Shown here in pieces: positions 11,806 to 20,663 of a stretch of DNA of 64,000 nt (positions within the stretch are counted from its first letter, which is position 1; each line of letters begins with the position of its first letter). The translations under genes were made by a program, and so were the position numbers. The notes beneath the pieces are model-generated. The model ran no database searches. It was not told the DNA's origin and saw only the letters and a program-made list of their open reading frames with translations. The DNA comes from Sebastes aleutianus (Eukaryota > Chordata > Actinopteri > Perciformes > Sebastidae), in the NCBI GenBank assembly GCA_916700875.1, contig CAKAKS010000072.1, positions 40,752,170 to 40,816,169 of the forward strand, in the 5' to 3' direction.

Positions 11806-13086
11806 GTTGTCAGGTGGTCTGCTGTGTGTTCTGTAACTCTCTGGTTCCGGTCAACACTCCGACCTGTTTCACCTGTGAAGCCTCCGTCCGTCAACAACTA
11901 CAACCACAGTCTAGTAGAATACTACAGGTACACACAGTACTACAACTACAGTCCAGTAGAATACTACAGGTACACACAGTACTACAACCACAGTCCAGTA
12001 GAATACTACAGGTACACACAGTACTACAACCACAGTCCAGTAGAATACTACAGGTACACACAGTACTACAACCACAGTCCAGTAGAATACTACAGGTACA
12101 CACAGTACTACAACCACAGTCCAGTAGAATACTACAGGTACACACAGTACTACAACCACAGTCCAGTAGAATACTACAGGTACACACAGTACTACAACCA
12201 CAGTCCAGTAGAATACTACAGGTACACACAGTACTACAACCACAGTCCAGTAGAATACTACAGGTACACACAGTACTACAACCACAGTCCAGTAGAATAC
12301 TACAGGTACACACAGTACTACAACCACAGTCCAGTAGAATACTACAGGTACACAGTACTACAACCACAGTCCAGTAGAATACTACAGGTACACACAGTAC
12401 TACAACCACAGTCCAGTAGAATACTACAGGTACACACAGTACTACAACCACAGTCCTGTAACGCTGCGTTCACACGGCTACAGGCTACGAGACTCTAACG
12501 CTACGTTCACGTTTACTTCTACTGACTAAAGGATCTGAGTACTTCTTCCACCTCTGTGTAACATCACGCGTCTCTCGTTATTCTTTCCATAATGAACTTC
12601 TCTGTCGGTGTCAGATAAACATCACTGACTGTATTCAGTGTGTTTGCTGTGCAGGATCACGTGCGGTGTGTTTACTGTGGAAGCGGGAATCCAGCTCACA
12701 TCTCCAGCTGTTTGACCTGCGAGAGCCGCCTGCAGCCGGTAACACACAGACTACTACTGTATACTACTGTATACTACTGTATACTACATTTACACACACA
12801 GAATACTACTGTATACTACTGTATACTACTGTATACTACATTTACACACACAGAATACTACTGTATACTACTGTATACTACATTTACACACACAGAATAC
12901 TACTGTATACTACTGTATACTATAGTTACACACAGAATACTACTGTATACTACTGTATACTATAGTTACACACAGAATACTACTGTATACTACTGTATAC
13001 TACTGTATACTACATTTACACACACAGAATACTACTGTATACTACATTTACACTTTGTTTTAACGGGTTGATCTAACTGTGTGTTG

Positions 13087-13131
<45 letters not shown>

Positions 13132-16100
13132 TGTGTATGTGTGTGTGTGTGTGTGTGTATGTGTGTGTGTGTGTGTGTGTTGATGTGTGTGTGTGTGCTG
13201 CTGCAGGCGGCGTGGAACGGCGCCCCCTCTGTCCGCTCAGCAGACGGCAGGAAGTTGACCTGCTCCAGATGTAAACGTTTAAACCACGGCGATGCCAGAT
13301 ACTGCGACTGGTGCGGCTCGAAGGTGAAGACACACCTGGACAACACCTGTGTCCTTCAGTAATACACTAGTAACAATGTTGTTGTTCATTGATGTGTAAT
13401 ATTCTGATTTTGGTGTGTTTCTGCTATAGCTAGCTCTGGGTTAGCGTAGCCTAGCACAAAGACTGGAAACCAAAGTGAACTGCTATCTGTCCGTCTACCG
13501 GTAGGATAGCGTTCTATAAAACGTTAAATCTCTTCAGCTCGTGTTAACAGAGCTTATATCAGACATCTGACTAAGAACACATAGACTTCCAGACAAGGGA
13601 ACAGGAAGTGACATCATGTCTCTATTATGGCTTGTGTGATTATTTTGGCTGAAAATGACCACATTCGTAGTTGATCAGTTGATTTTCACTCTTTTGTTGA
13701 TTTAATTGTATTTTTAATGGAGCTAGGCAGTTTATCCTTCCAGTCTTTGTGCTAAGCTAGTGTGGAGAGTGAAGCATTGTGGGAAATGTAGTGCTGTGTG
13801 TACTTTTAGCCCGGCCACGCAGCCAGCTGTGTGGTTTGTCGGCGATGCGGAGCGAGCGGACATCCGTACGCCTTCTACTGCACAACCTGCGGCGCCTTTC
13901 TGGAAGCACCGCCGCCACCCACATCCTGCAATGACATCACGCGACCTGTCGGGGGCGCCACCACGAACAAGGTATGCTGCACCGCTGACATCATCACTCA
14001 CACAACTCATAATAGGATACGTGACACATTCTACGTACCTGTGTGCGAGCAGGCTTCAGTCCCAACTTCCCATGATGCCACCTGGCAGGCCACGCCCTCC
14101 TCCGGCCCCGCTCCTAGCAAGAAGTTAGCCACGCCCTCCTCCGGCCCCGCTCCTAGCACGAAGTTAGCCACGCCCACTGCCGAGCAGTACACGCAGACTG
14201 TTGGACTCTATTACCCATCAGCCACTGAGCTGCAGAGGAAGGAGCAACAGAAGACACTACAACTCAGCAGGCAGCCGGCGACCAGAGACCGCCAACCGCT
14301 GCTGACCGCCATCAGCCCTGGCAGAGGTAAAATACTACTGATACTACTACTGCAAAATTGACCACAAAGACACACAAAATAACCACAAAGAGATACAAAA
14401 TGACTACAAAGACACACAAAACAACCACAAAGACACACAAAACGACTACAAAGACACACAAAACAACCACAAAGAAACACAAAACAACCACAAAGAGACA
14501 CAAAACGACTACAAAGAAACACAAAACGACTACAAAGACACACAAAATAACCACAAAGAGACACAAAACGACTACAAAGAAACACAAAACGACTACAAAG
14601 ACACACAAAATAACCACAAAGAGACACAAAACGACTACAAAGAAACACAAAACGACCACAAAGACACAAAACAACCACAAAGAGACACAAAACGACTATA
14701 AAGAGACACAAAACAACCACAAAACGACTACAAAGAGACACAAACCAACCACAAAGAGACACAAAACGACTATAAAGAGACACAAAACAACCACAAAACG
14801 ACTACAAAGAGACACAAACCAACCACAAAGAGACACAAAACGACTACAAAGAGACACAAACCAACCACAAGACGCACTGTTTGTAGCTGTTTTGTGTCTC
14901 CTCAGTCGGGCGTGGTCTATTGTCTCATGACCCGTCCTTGTCCTCAGGTTACTGGAGGAAGCAGCTGGATCATGTGTGTGCTCACCTGAGGAGCTACGCT
15001 CAGAACAACGCCCCCTTCAGGGCTCTGCTGGGAGAGCCTCGTCTGGGCCGGGTACGCCACGCCTCACCTGCACCTCACCTGCACCTCACCTGCACCTCAC
15101 CTGTACAACAGTCACATCACCAGTGGGATTAATTCACTTCAATCACTCAGTCTCAGACACATGTTCAGACTGTGAGCGTGTCGTTTGGGTTCAGACCGGG
15201 TGAACAACATCTGTAGGTTGTCAGGTATCATGATCACCTGATCAGGTGCAGGCCGTGCTGTGGTTTACTTCCTGTTGTGTTCCTGCTCTCCTTCAGATGG
15301 TCTCTGCTGTGATTCAGGAAGATCCCTACGAGGTCAGCGTGACCGTCAGCTTCGTGTCGGCCGGACGGGAACACCAGCAGGTCTGTTCTGAAACCTTTCA
15401 TTCTGTGTGTTTCAGTAAGGCGACTGACTGACGGTGTGTTTGTCCTCAGGTGAGTCCAACAGGTGACGGTGTTGGACCTGCAGGTGGGATCGAGACTCTG
15501 AGCAGCGTTACAGAGCGATCTGCCAACAGCAGCAGTCTCAGTAAGAACTAACAGCAGACACTTTACCTGGACATTCTCATCTACAGCTTTAATGGGATGC
15601 AGTTGTTGTTTTTCTGAACAGCTGACACACGTTGACAAATAATAAGACGGTGATGTATCCTGATAAGCTGACGAACGCACATCAGAAAATGTCACACATG
15701 TATTTTATACTCAGTTCCTCCTGGTTTTGTTTGTGTGTCTGACAGGAAGTGATCGGTCCACAGGTCTGATGAGAAAACCAAACCTGACCCCCAAACCGCC
15801 GGTAAGAAACCATCTCTGGACGTCTGACTGATAATAAAACAGAAGAAGAAACTGAACACTGTCAGTAGAGACATTAAATATGACAATAGAATAGAAATAA
15901 TAAAGTAGTTTTACTTTAGTACGTCTCTTTGTAGGCGGACGTTTTACTGGCGTCTGGTCGTCGCTTTCAGTCTAAAATGGCGGCGGCGTAGCTCCGCTGC
16001 TGGGCGCTGACGTTGACATGGAACCAACTATTAACATTCACTTCTTATTGATATACGCTGTTTGTCTAAACTCACCTGAGATCAGACGTCTGCTGCTGTC

Positions 16101-18713
16101 TGACTTCCTGCGCCGTCAGAAACGCTCCTCTCTGATTGGTTCTCGTGGTTCCAGGTGAAGGACGTGCAGCTGCTGAAGGAGCTGGGTCCGGGTCCGGGTG
16201 GAGGTCAGGTCAGCGTCATCCAGCAGCTCCTGGACCAGGTAGGAGCCTCTGGGGGGGTCGACCTGTATGATTCTGGGGTTCTGGTGTAGTCGGCAGATAT
16301 CCGGGTCAAGACTTCCTCTTCTGTGCGCTGCTCGTTGTTTACAGACTAAAGCTCCAACGTGATTGGTCGATAGTACTCGGACTACAAATAGAAACCAGAA
16401 CACTTCAGATACCAAATTCTGGTCCCGTTCCCGACCACCGTGTAACCCGTAACACCGGTAACACGACCACCGTGTAACACCAGTAACACCGAACACCACG
16501 TAACACCGTGTAACACCGGTAACACAGACCACCGTGTAACACCGGTAACACTGTGTAACACCGGTAACACTGTGTAACACCGGTAACACAGACCACCGGG
16601 TAACACCAGTAACACCGAACACCGCGTAACACCGCGTAACACCGCGTAACACCGCGTAACACCGACCACCTTGTAACACCGGTAAAACCGTGTAACACCG
16701 TGTAACACCGTGTAACACCGTGTAACACCGGTAACACAGACCACCGTGTAACACCGGTAACACTGTGTAACACCGGTAACACTGTGTAACACCGGGTAAC
16801 AAGCCTGATTCATGTGCAGGTATCTGTTTCCTGGTCACCTGACGTAGTTCACACTGATTGGTTTCCTTGTTCACCACCAGGGGGCGGACCCTTCCTGCTG
16901 CGGCAGCGACGGACGACACGCTCTGGCGGTTGCCGTGGTGAACGGTCATCATGATGTACTTCCTGTTCTAGTGCAGCGAGGAGCCGACGTGGACCAGCAG
17001 TCTGGACAGTAAGACGACAAACAACCAGATAAAAACAGGAATAAGTTTCAGTCTGAGGCGTCGATGTGACAAAAACAATATTTAAAACAAGAACATTTCC
17101 TCATTTTCATGTTAGTTTGACATTTACTCATCACTCGATGCTAAATTATTTGTTTTTATAAGACGGTTTTCTTATTTTATCACAAAGTTTCTCTGTATTT
17201 GACCAAACCAACGTATCACGTTAAACTTATAGTTATAACACAATAAGCTGCTCTGTTGTGTATTTGTGTTGTAACTTCCGTTCATATTTAACTCACATTC
17301 ATTTATTGTCCCTTTTCTTGATTCGTGTCTCTCAATGTTTCTCTGAGTCCGTTCTGCTTTTCTAGACTGTTTACGTTTAATGTTAAAAAATAATCTGATT
17401 ATGACATGAAGAGAAAATGTTCCTGTTATAACGACAGACTGCAGTGAGGGAAAGCTAAATATGAGTCTTCCTCCCTCTCCTCCTCCTCCTCCTCAGGATG
17501 AAGAACACAGCTCTCCATGAAGCTGCCTCTCTGGGCTCTGAAGGTGTGAACTGTGCTCGGGTGCTGCTCAGGTATGACACACCTGCATTCACAGATGTCC
17601 AGTGAAAACCTTGTATCTCCAACATGTGACCTTTCCATGACTCAGAGAAACTGACTGCTGATACTACTACGAGTGCTACTACAGCAGCAGTAGTACTAAT
17701 ACTAGTAGTACTACTACTACTACTGCTGAACACCGTCAGCCAGGCAGAGGTTAAAAAATAATAATACAACTGCTACTGATAAAAGTGGAGAGTCAAACAA
17801 CTACAAAGAGACACAAAATGACTACAAAGAGACACAAAATGACTACAAAGAGACACAAAACAACCTCAAAGAGACAAAACAACCACAAAGAGACATAAAA
17901 TAACACAAAACAACAACAAAGAGACACAAAACGACTACAAAGAGACACAAAACAACTACAAAGAGACACAAAACGACCACAAAGAGACACAAAACAACTA
18001 CACAGAAACACAAAGAGTAACGACTACAAAGAGACACAAAACAACTACAAAGAGACACAAAACAACCACAAAGAGACACAAAACGACCACAAAGAGACAC
18101 AAAACAACCACACAGAAACACAAAGAGTAACGACTACAAAGAGACACAAACCGACTACAGAGACACAAAACAACCACAAAGAGACACAAACCGACTACGA
18201 AGAGACACTAAACAACCACAAAGACACACAGAATGGCCACAAAGAGACACTAAATGACTACAAACATATGAAATAAATAATAAAAAGACTATAAATATAC
18301 CTTTGTTGTATTTATCATGTCCCAGAGAACTCAACAGGTTTATAGAACGTTTATCTAGTTTAGGAAGAAGATTTTGTGTTCAACCCGTAAAGAAACACTT
18401 GACCAGATGTTAAGTTCCATAGTTTCCTCATGATTTCCCCCCTGATTGGTTAGACAGGTTGATATTTAGTGGTCGTTGTTGTTGCTCCTCCCACCTCCCG
18501 ATGTCACGTGACATCATTCATGACATCATTCTCCCCGATGTTGGTTTCAGCTGTAAGGCCGGCGTGAGGCGGAGGAACACCGGCGGTCAGACGGCGTACG
18601 ACATGGCGGTGAACTCCGGCTGCAACGACATGGTGTCTCTGCTGGCTGCTCGGACCGGACTGGACCTGCTGGGCAAACTGGGAAAACCCAAACTGGACCT
18701 GGATGTGTTCTGA
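8362..18713 (+). CDS. dzank1: Double zinc ribbon and ankyrin repeat domain protein 1 (complete)
   Basis: DZANK1 works with NINL in dynein-dependent transport to the cilium base and in photoreceptors. Exons: 8362-8470, 8652-8802, 8884-8977, 9983-10046, 10560-10681, 10775-10845, 11482-11599, 11814-11927, 12655-12738, 13207-13323, 13810-13971, 14053-14326, 14948-15051, 15297-15380, 15450-15540, 15746-15801, 16155-16238, 16881-17008, 17497-17571, 18551-18713. They sum to 2265 nt (754 aa plus stop), close to human (about 752). Seen: start MTAGAVSAPLIIPI; a chitobiase/Ig-like block (DTPEVLIFFTLDGSRP); five CxxC-pair zinc-ribbon units (CAQC/CAQC, CVFC/CFTC, CVYC/CLTC, CSRC/CDWC, CRRC/CTTC); QTVGLYYPS; LLTAISPGRGYWRKQLDH; C-terminal ankyrin repeats (GADPSCCG, GADVDQQ, NTALHEAA, GGQTAYDMAVNSG). 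Exon ends 7 and 8 lie inside tandem repeats, so their length is uncertain in steps of 39 and 42 nt. Convergent with kat14. Confidence 0.95.
8471..8635 (+). repeat. AGTACCAGT repeat filling dzank1 intron 1
   Basis: Short units AGTACCAGT/AGTACCAGTGGT, plus two copies of a GACAATGGTGCCAATGGTAC segment, start at the exon 1 donor and fill most of the 181-bp intron. Confidence 0.85.
9213..9412. mobile_element. Interspersed repeat in dzank1 intron 3 (second copy at 15863)
   Basis: About 200 bp, with GACAATAGAATAGAAATAAT, TTTTACTGGTGTCTGGTCGT and ATGGAACCAACTATTAACAT, closely matches 15863-16068 in intron 16 in the same orientation. Class unknown. The adjoining 8978-9212 is ordinary intron. Confidence 0.7.
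9456..9960. mobile_element. Inverted-repeat element, TTAAAGGTCCCATAT family, intact copy in dzank1 intron 3
   Basis: 505 bp from TTAAAGGTCCCATATCATGC to ACAATATGGGACCTTTAA; opposite orientation to the copy at 5161-5670. It ends 22 bp before the exon 4 acceptor (exon from 9983). Confidence 0.8.
10047..10559 (+). other. dzank1 intron 4
   Basis: Contains an AATAAT-rich patch at 10068-10105 and a decayed teleost repeat around 10160-10330 (TAGCACAAAGACTG), which recurs at about 13430-13500 and 55190-55330. Nothing coding. Confidence 0.6.
10846..11481 (+). other. dzank1 intron 6
   Basis: Ordinary intron; a GGTATCGGATCGGTACTCGG stretch near 11010-11100 looks like a decayed interspersed repeat. A (CTGT)n-rich tract precedes the exon 7 acceptor. 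No exon seen. Confidence 0.55.
11574..11745 (+). repeat. 39-bp tandem repeat spanning the dzank1 exon 7 splice donor (4 copies)
   Basis: GAGGACAGGTACTCC recurs every 39 bp: donors after 11599, 11638 and 11677, and a variant GGACTG/GTACTC after 11716. The first copy is the conserved exon 7 end. The period is a multiple of three and the dzank1 frame stays open throughout, so later donors would add 13-residue units (VLLSHLSLAEGGQ) in frame. Confidence 0.9.
11770..11801 (+). repeat. (TG)n microsatellite in dzank1 intron 7
   Basis: Sixteen TG dinucleotides ending about 12 bp before the exon 8 acceptor. Confidence 0.95.
11900..12455 (+). repeat. 42-bp tandem repeat spanning the dzank1 exon 8 splice donor (13 donors)
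   Basis: The unit contains ACTACAGGTACACACAGTAC and AACCACAGTCCAGTAGAAT. The exon 8 end CTACAG/GTACAC occurs at 11927 and then every 42 bp to 12347 (11 donors), then at 12387 and 12429 after a 2-bp deletion. The dzank1 frame stays open across the first 11, each step encoding VHTVLQPQSSRILQ. Use of the first donor gives the same spacing to exon 9 as the human protein. Confidence 0.92.
12756..13050 (+). repeat. TACTACTGTATAC minisatellite in dzank1 intron 9
   Basis: Groups of TACTACTGTA separated by TATACTACATTTACACACAC segments. Intronic, starting about 18 bp after the exon 9 donor; the open frame here is a repeat artefact. Confidence 0.9.
13089..13196 (+). repeat. (TG)n microsatellite before dzank1 exon 10
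   Basis: About 105 bp of TG with ATG and TTGATG interruptions, ending next to the GCTGCTGCAG acceptor of exon 10. Confidence 0.95.
13324..13809 (+). other. dzank1 intron 10
   Basis: Ordinary intron with a short decayed teleost repeat (GCCTAGCACAAAGACTGGAA) at about 13428-13500. No other structure seen. Confidence 0.55.
14089..14166 (+). repeat. dzank1: 39-bp coding duplication in dzank1 exon 12
   Basis: Two tandem copies encode ATPSSGPAPSKKL and ATPSSGPAPSTKL, in frame, followed by a partial third start (ATPT). Located in the linker between the zinc ribbons and the conserved QTVGLYYPS motif. Confidence 0.9.
14362..14875 (+). repeat. 21-bp minisatellite in dzank1 intron 12
   Basis: Unit ACAAAGAGACACAAAACGAC plus T, alternating with ACAACC forms. 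A related array sits in intron 19 (17797-18260). Because 21 is a multiple of three, both strands read open for long distances without being genes. Confidence 0.92.
15863..16068. mobile_element. Interspersed repeat in dzank1 intron 16 (copy of 9213-9412)
   Basis: Same sequence and orientation as the copy in intron 3, with scattered substitutions. Class unknown. Confidence 0.7.
16435..16800 (+). repeat. GTAACACCGTGTAACACCGG tandem array in dzank1 intron 17
   Basis: Units of 10-11 bp (GTAACACCGT, GTAACACCG) are organised into larger blocks ending ACAGACCACC. Purely intronic. Confidence 0.92.
17009..17496 (+). other. dzank1 intron 18
   Basis: AT-rich intron with a CTCCTCCTCCTCCTCCTCAG polypyrimidine tract at the exon 19 acceptor. 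No other feature seen. Confidence 0.55.
17797..18260 (+). repeat. 21-bp minisatellite in dzank1 intron 19
   Basis: ACAAAGAGACACAAAACAAC-type units closely related to the intron 12 array at 14362-14875. It is followed by 290 bp of plain intron up to exon 20. Confidence 0.92.
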
Positions 18714-18837
18714 CTGGTAGAACACATCAAACATCTGTCTTCACTGGTTTCATCTGAAGCATCCAGATGTTGAAATAACAGAGTACAAACTAGAGCAACA
18801 TGTTCTGTTCTTAAATGGTTCTGATATGTTTAGACTT

Positions 18838-19088
18838 CTAGTACAGATAGTACTCAGACTAGTAATAGTACTCTTACTAGTAATAGTACTCAGACTAGTA
18901 ATAGTACTCTTACTAGTAATAGTACTCAGACTAGTAATAGTACTCTTACTAGTAATAGTACTCATACTAGTACTCATACTAGTAATAGTACTCATACTAG
19001 TAGTCATACTAGTAATAGTACTCATACTAGTACTCATATTAGTAATAGTACTCATACTAGTACTCATATTAGTAATAGTACTCTTACT
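18838..19088 (+). repeat. ACTAGTAATAGTACTC array in the dzank1 3' UTR
   Basis: Tandem ACTAGTAATAGTACTCAT/TACTCTT units lie between the stop codon (18713) and the poly(A) signal (19185). ACTAGT and AGTACT are each palindromic, so the transcript could fold locally. Confidence 0.85.
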
Positions 19089-19184
19089 GCTTGTAATGTT
19101 AATATTGTGTGAAACATGTTAACTGGATACTGAAGGCAGCGTGTGTTGGTTCACTGGATGTATTTAGTTTGAGATACTTTATTA

Positions 19185-19190
19185 AATAAA
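19185..19190 (+). terminator. dzank1: dzank1 polyadenylation signal AATAAA
   Basis: First canonical hexamer downstream of the dzank1 stop codon (about 470 nt), so the 3' UTR would include the ACTAGT array. Confidence 0.7.
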
Positions 19191-19370
19191 AAGTTATGTA
19201 TGATGAAAGTCTATTTGGTGCTGAAACCGAAGTGGGAGTTAATTTAAATTATTTACATTTATTTTCTGTTGAAAAAGAAATTTCAACAACAAAATTAACA
19301 ACAGCAAACATGTAGAGTAATACCTTTCGTACATGTTTAACATGTTACTGAAGTTAAACTCGTTTTGGTT

Positions 19371-19647
19371 TTAAAGGGACTGTTTGTAACTTCTTACACG
19401 TATAAATCATTGCGGGTCGGTGTCTCATGCACGCTCGCGTGTGTCTACGCTGTTCAGACTCAGACTCCAACACAAACTACAGTGAAGCACCAAAACCTCT
19501 TGGTTGTATCTAGTGAAGCCCGTCTGTTAAACAGTGTTGGCCGCGGTCGGAGGACGCGGGGGAGACCGTAGCTTTGGTCTCCAGGACCGGAGTCTCTGCT
19601 CCTCTGCTCCTCTGCTCCTTTGCCTGCCTTCACTCACACACCGTGCT

Positions 19648-19684
<37 letters not shown>

Positions 19685-20160
19685 CCTCTCACGTGCATGC
19701 TGCACACTCCACACTGCAGAAGAGTTAGTTTATCTCTGAGAATATCTAGTGAATGTTCAGTGGACGTTTGTGTAGAAATACAGAGGTTTCCCGTGTCTTG
19801 TGAAGTGACGGGGCTCCGCAGAGAGAAACGTTATCGTCTCCGACCAAAACTCCGGCGTCTCCCCCGTTCCTTCCGGCCGCGGTCGGGAGGCTGAGGCAGG
19901 AAAAGCCAACACTAGGATCAGCATTGATTCATGGAGAGACCTTCGTCTGGTCAGCTAACATTACTGCCAAGCAGCTGAAATATAGAGTGATATTGTGCTT
20001 TTAGCTGACGTGTGTCTCCTCACTGTGTTGAGCGATGCTCCTTCATGTCTATGTACAGCGAGCACAAGCACGAGCAACAGGACGCTGACTTTCATTGATC
20101 TAACAGCCACAGGTGTCGCTGTTAACAAGACATTTCTGATTCTTGCATAGAGTCCTTTAA
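19371..20160. mobile_element. Non-autonomous inverted-repeat element, TTAAAGGGACTGTTTGTAAC family, copy 1
   Basis: About 790 bp starting TTAAAGGGACTGTTTGTAAC and ending in a degraded inverted end (AGAGTCCTTTAA). Related copies in reverse orientation lie at 28204-28962 (pet117 intron) and 46589-47293 (rrbp1 intron 17). It has a GC-rich core and an internal (CT)n tract at about 19650-19682. No transposase frame. Confidence 0.8.
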
Positions 20161-20246
20161 TGGCTCAGAAACATTCCGAGGAGAAACAGGTTTACTGGAG
20201 TCAAGAACTGACCAACTCGTATATAAAACCAGACATTATTGGAGAC

Positions 20247-20252
20247 TTTATT
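20247..20252 (-). terminator. kat14: Candidate kat14 polyadenylation signal
   Basis: AATAAA on the minus strand about 410 nt after the kat14 stop codon (20664). The 19190-20660 gap between the convergent genes otherwise holds the transposon and probable kat14 3' UTR. Confidence 0.45.
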
Positions 20253-20663
20253 TTTATATTTCGATGGTCCCGATATGATAGGATGCATTTCTGCTCTTGC
20301 AGAACGACTTCACAGTCAAGATTTTCCTGAATTATTGTTTGTCAGAATTTCTTGGTTGTAGATTTCTTCACAAAACGGTCACATCTTCCATGACACCAAA
20401 AATCCGGTTTGATTTAGTCAGTGTTGTCGGGCTCCAGCAGGCGGTGGTCTGTTACTGGAGGGCTCCTGCTTGAATCTCTGGACTGACTGAAAACCTGTCC
20501 TCCCCCTTCAGCAGCTACTGTCCAGGTGCCTTTGAGCCAGGCATTGTGCTACAGACCAGCTGTTGTCCAGCAAAAAAGGAAGAACTCTCCGTGTCTTCAG
20601 TACCGACAGGACTGCAGCAGGTGAACTCAGGTGAACTCAGGTGAACTCAGTGTCGTCGTCATC

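Noticed and set aside
14358..14930. A Lys/Thr-rich protein of about 190 residues (TTTKRHK repeats)
   Set aside because: 21-bp intronic minisatellite read in frame; flanking dzank1 exons splice cleanly around it.
16116..16952. A Cys/Val/Thr-rich minus-strand frame of 278 codons
   Set aside because: Antisense reading of the GTAACACCG array and of dzank1 exons; no independent splice or start evidence.
19371..20160. GC-rich block resembling a CpG-island promoter between dzank1 and kat14
   Set aside because: The same GC-rich core recurs at 28204-28962 and 46589-47293 within an inverted-repeat element, so it is transposon sequence.
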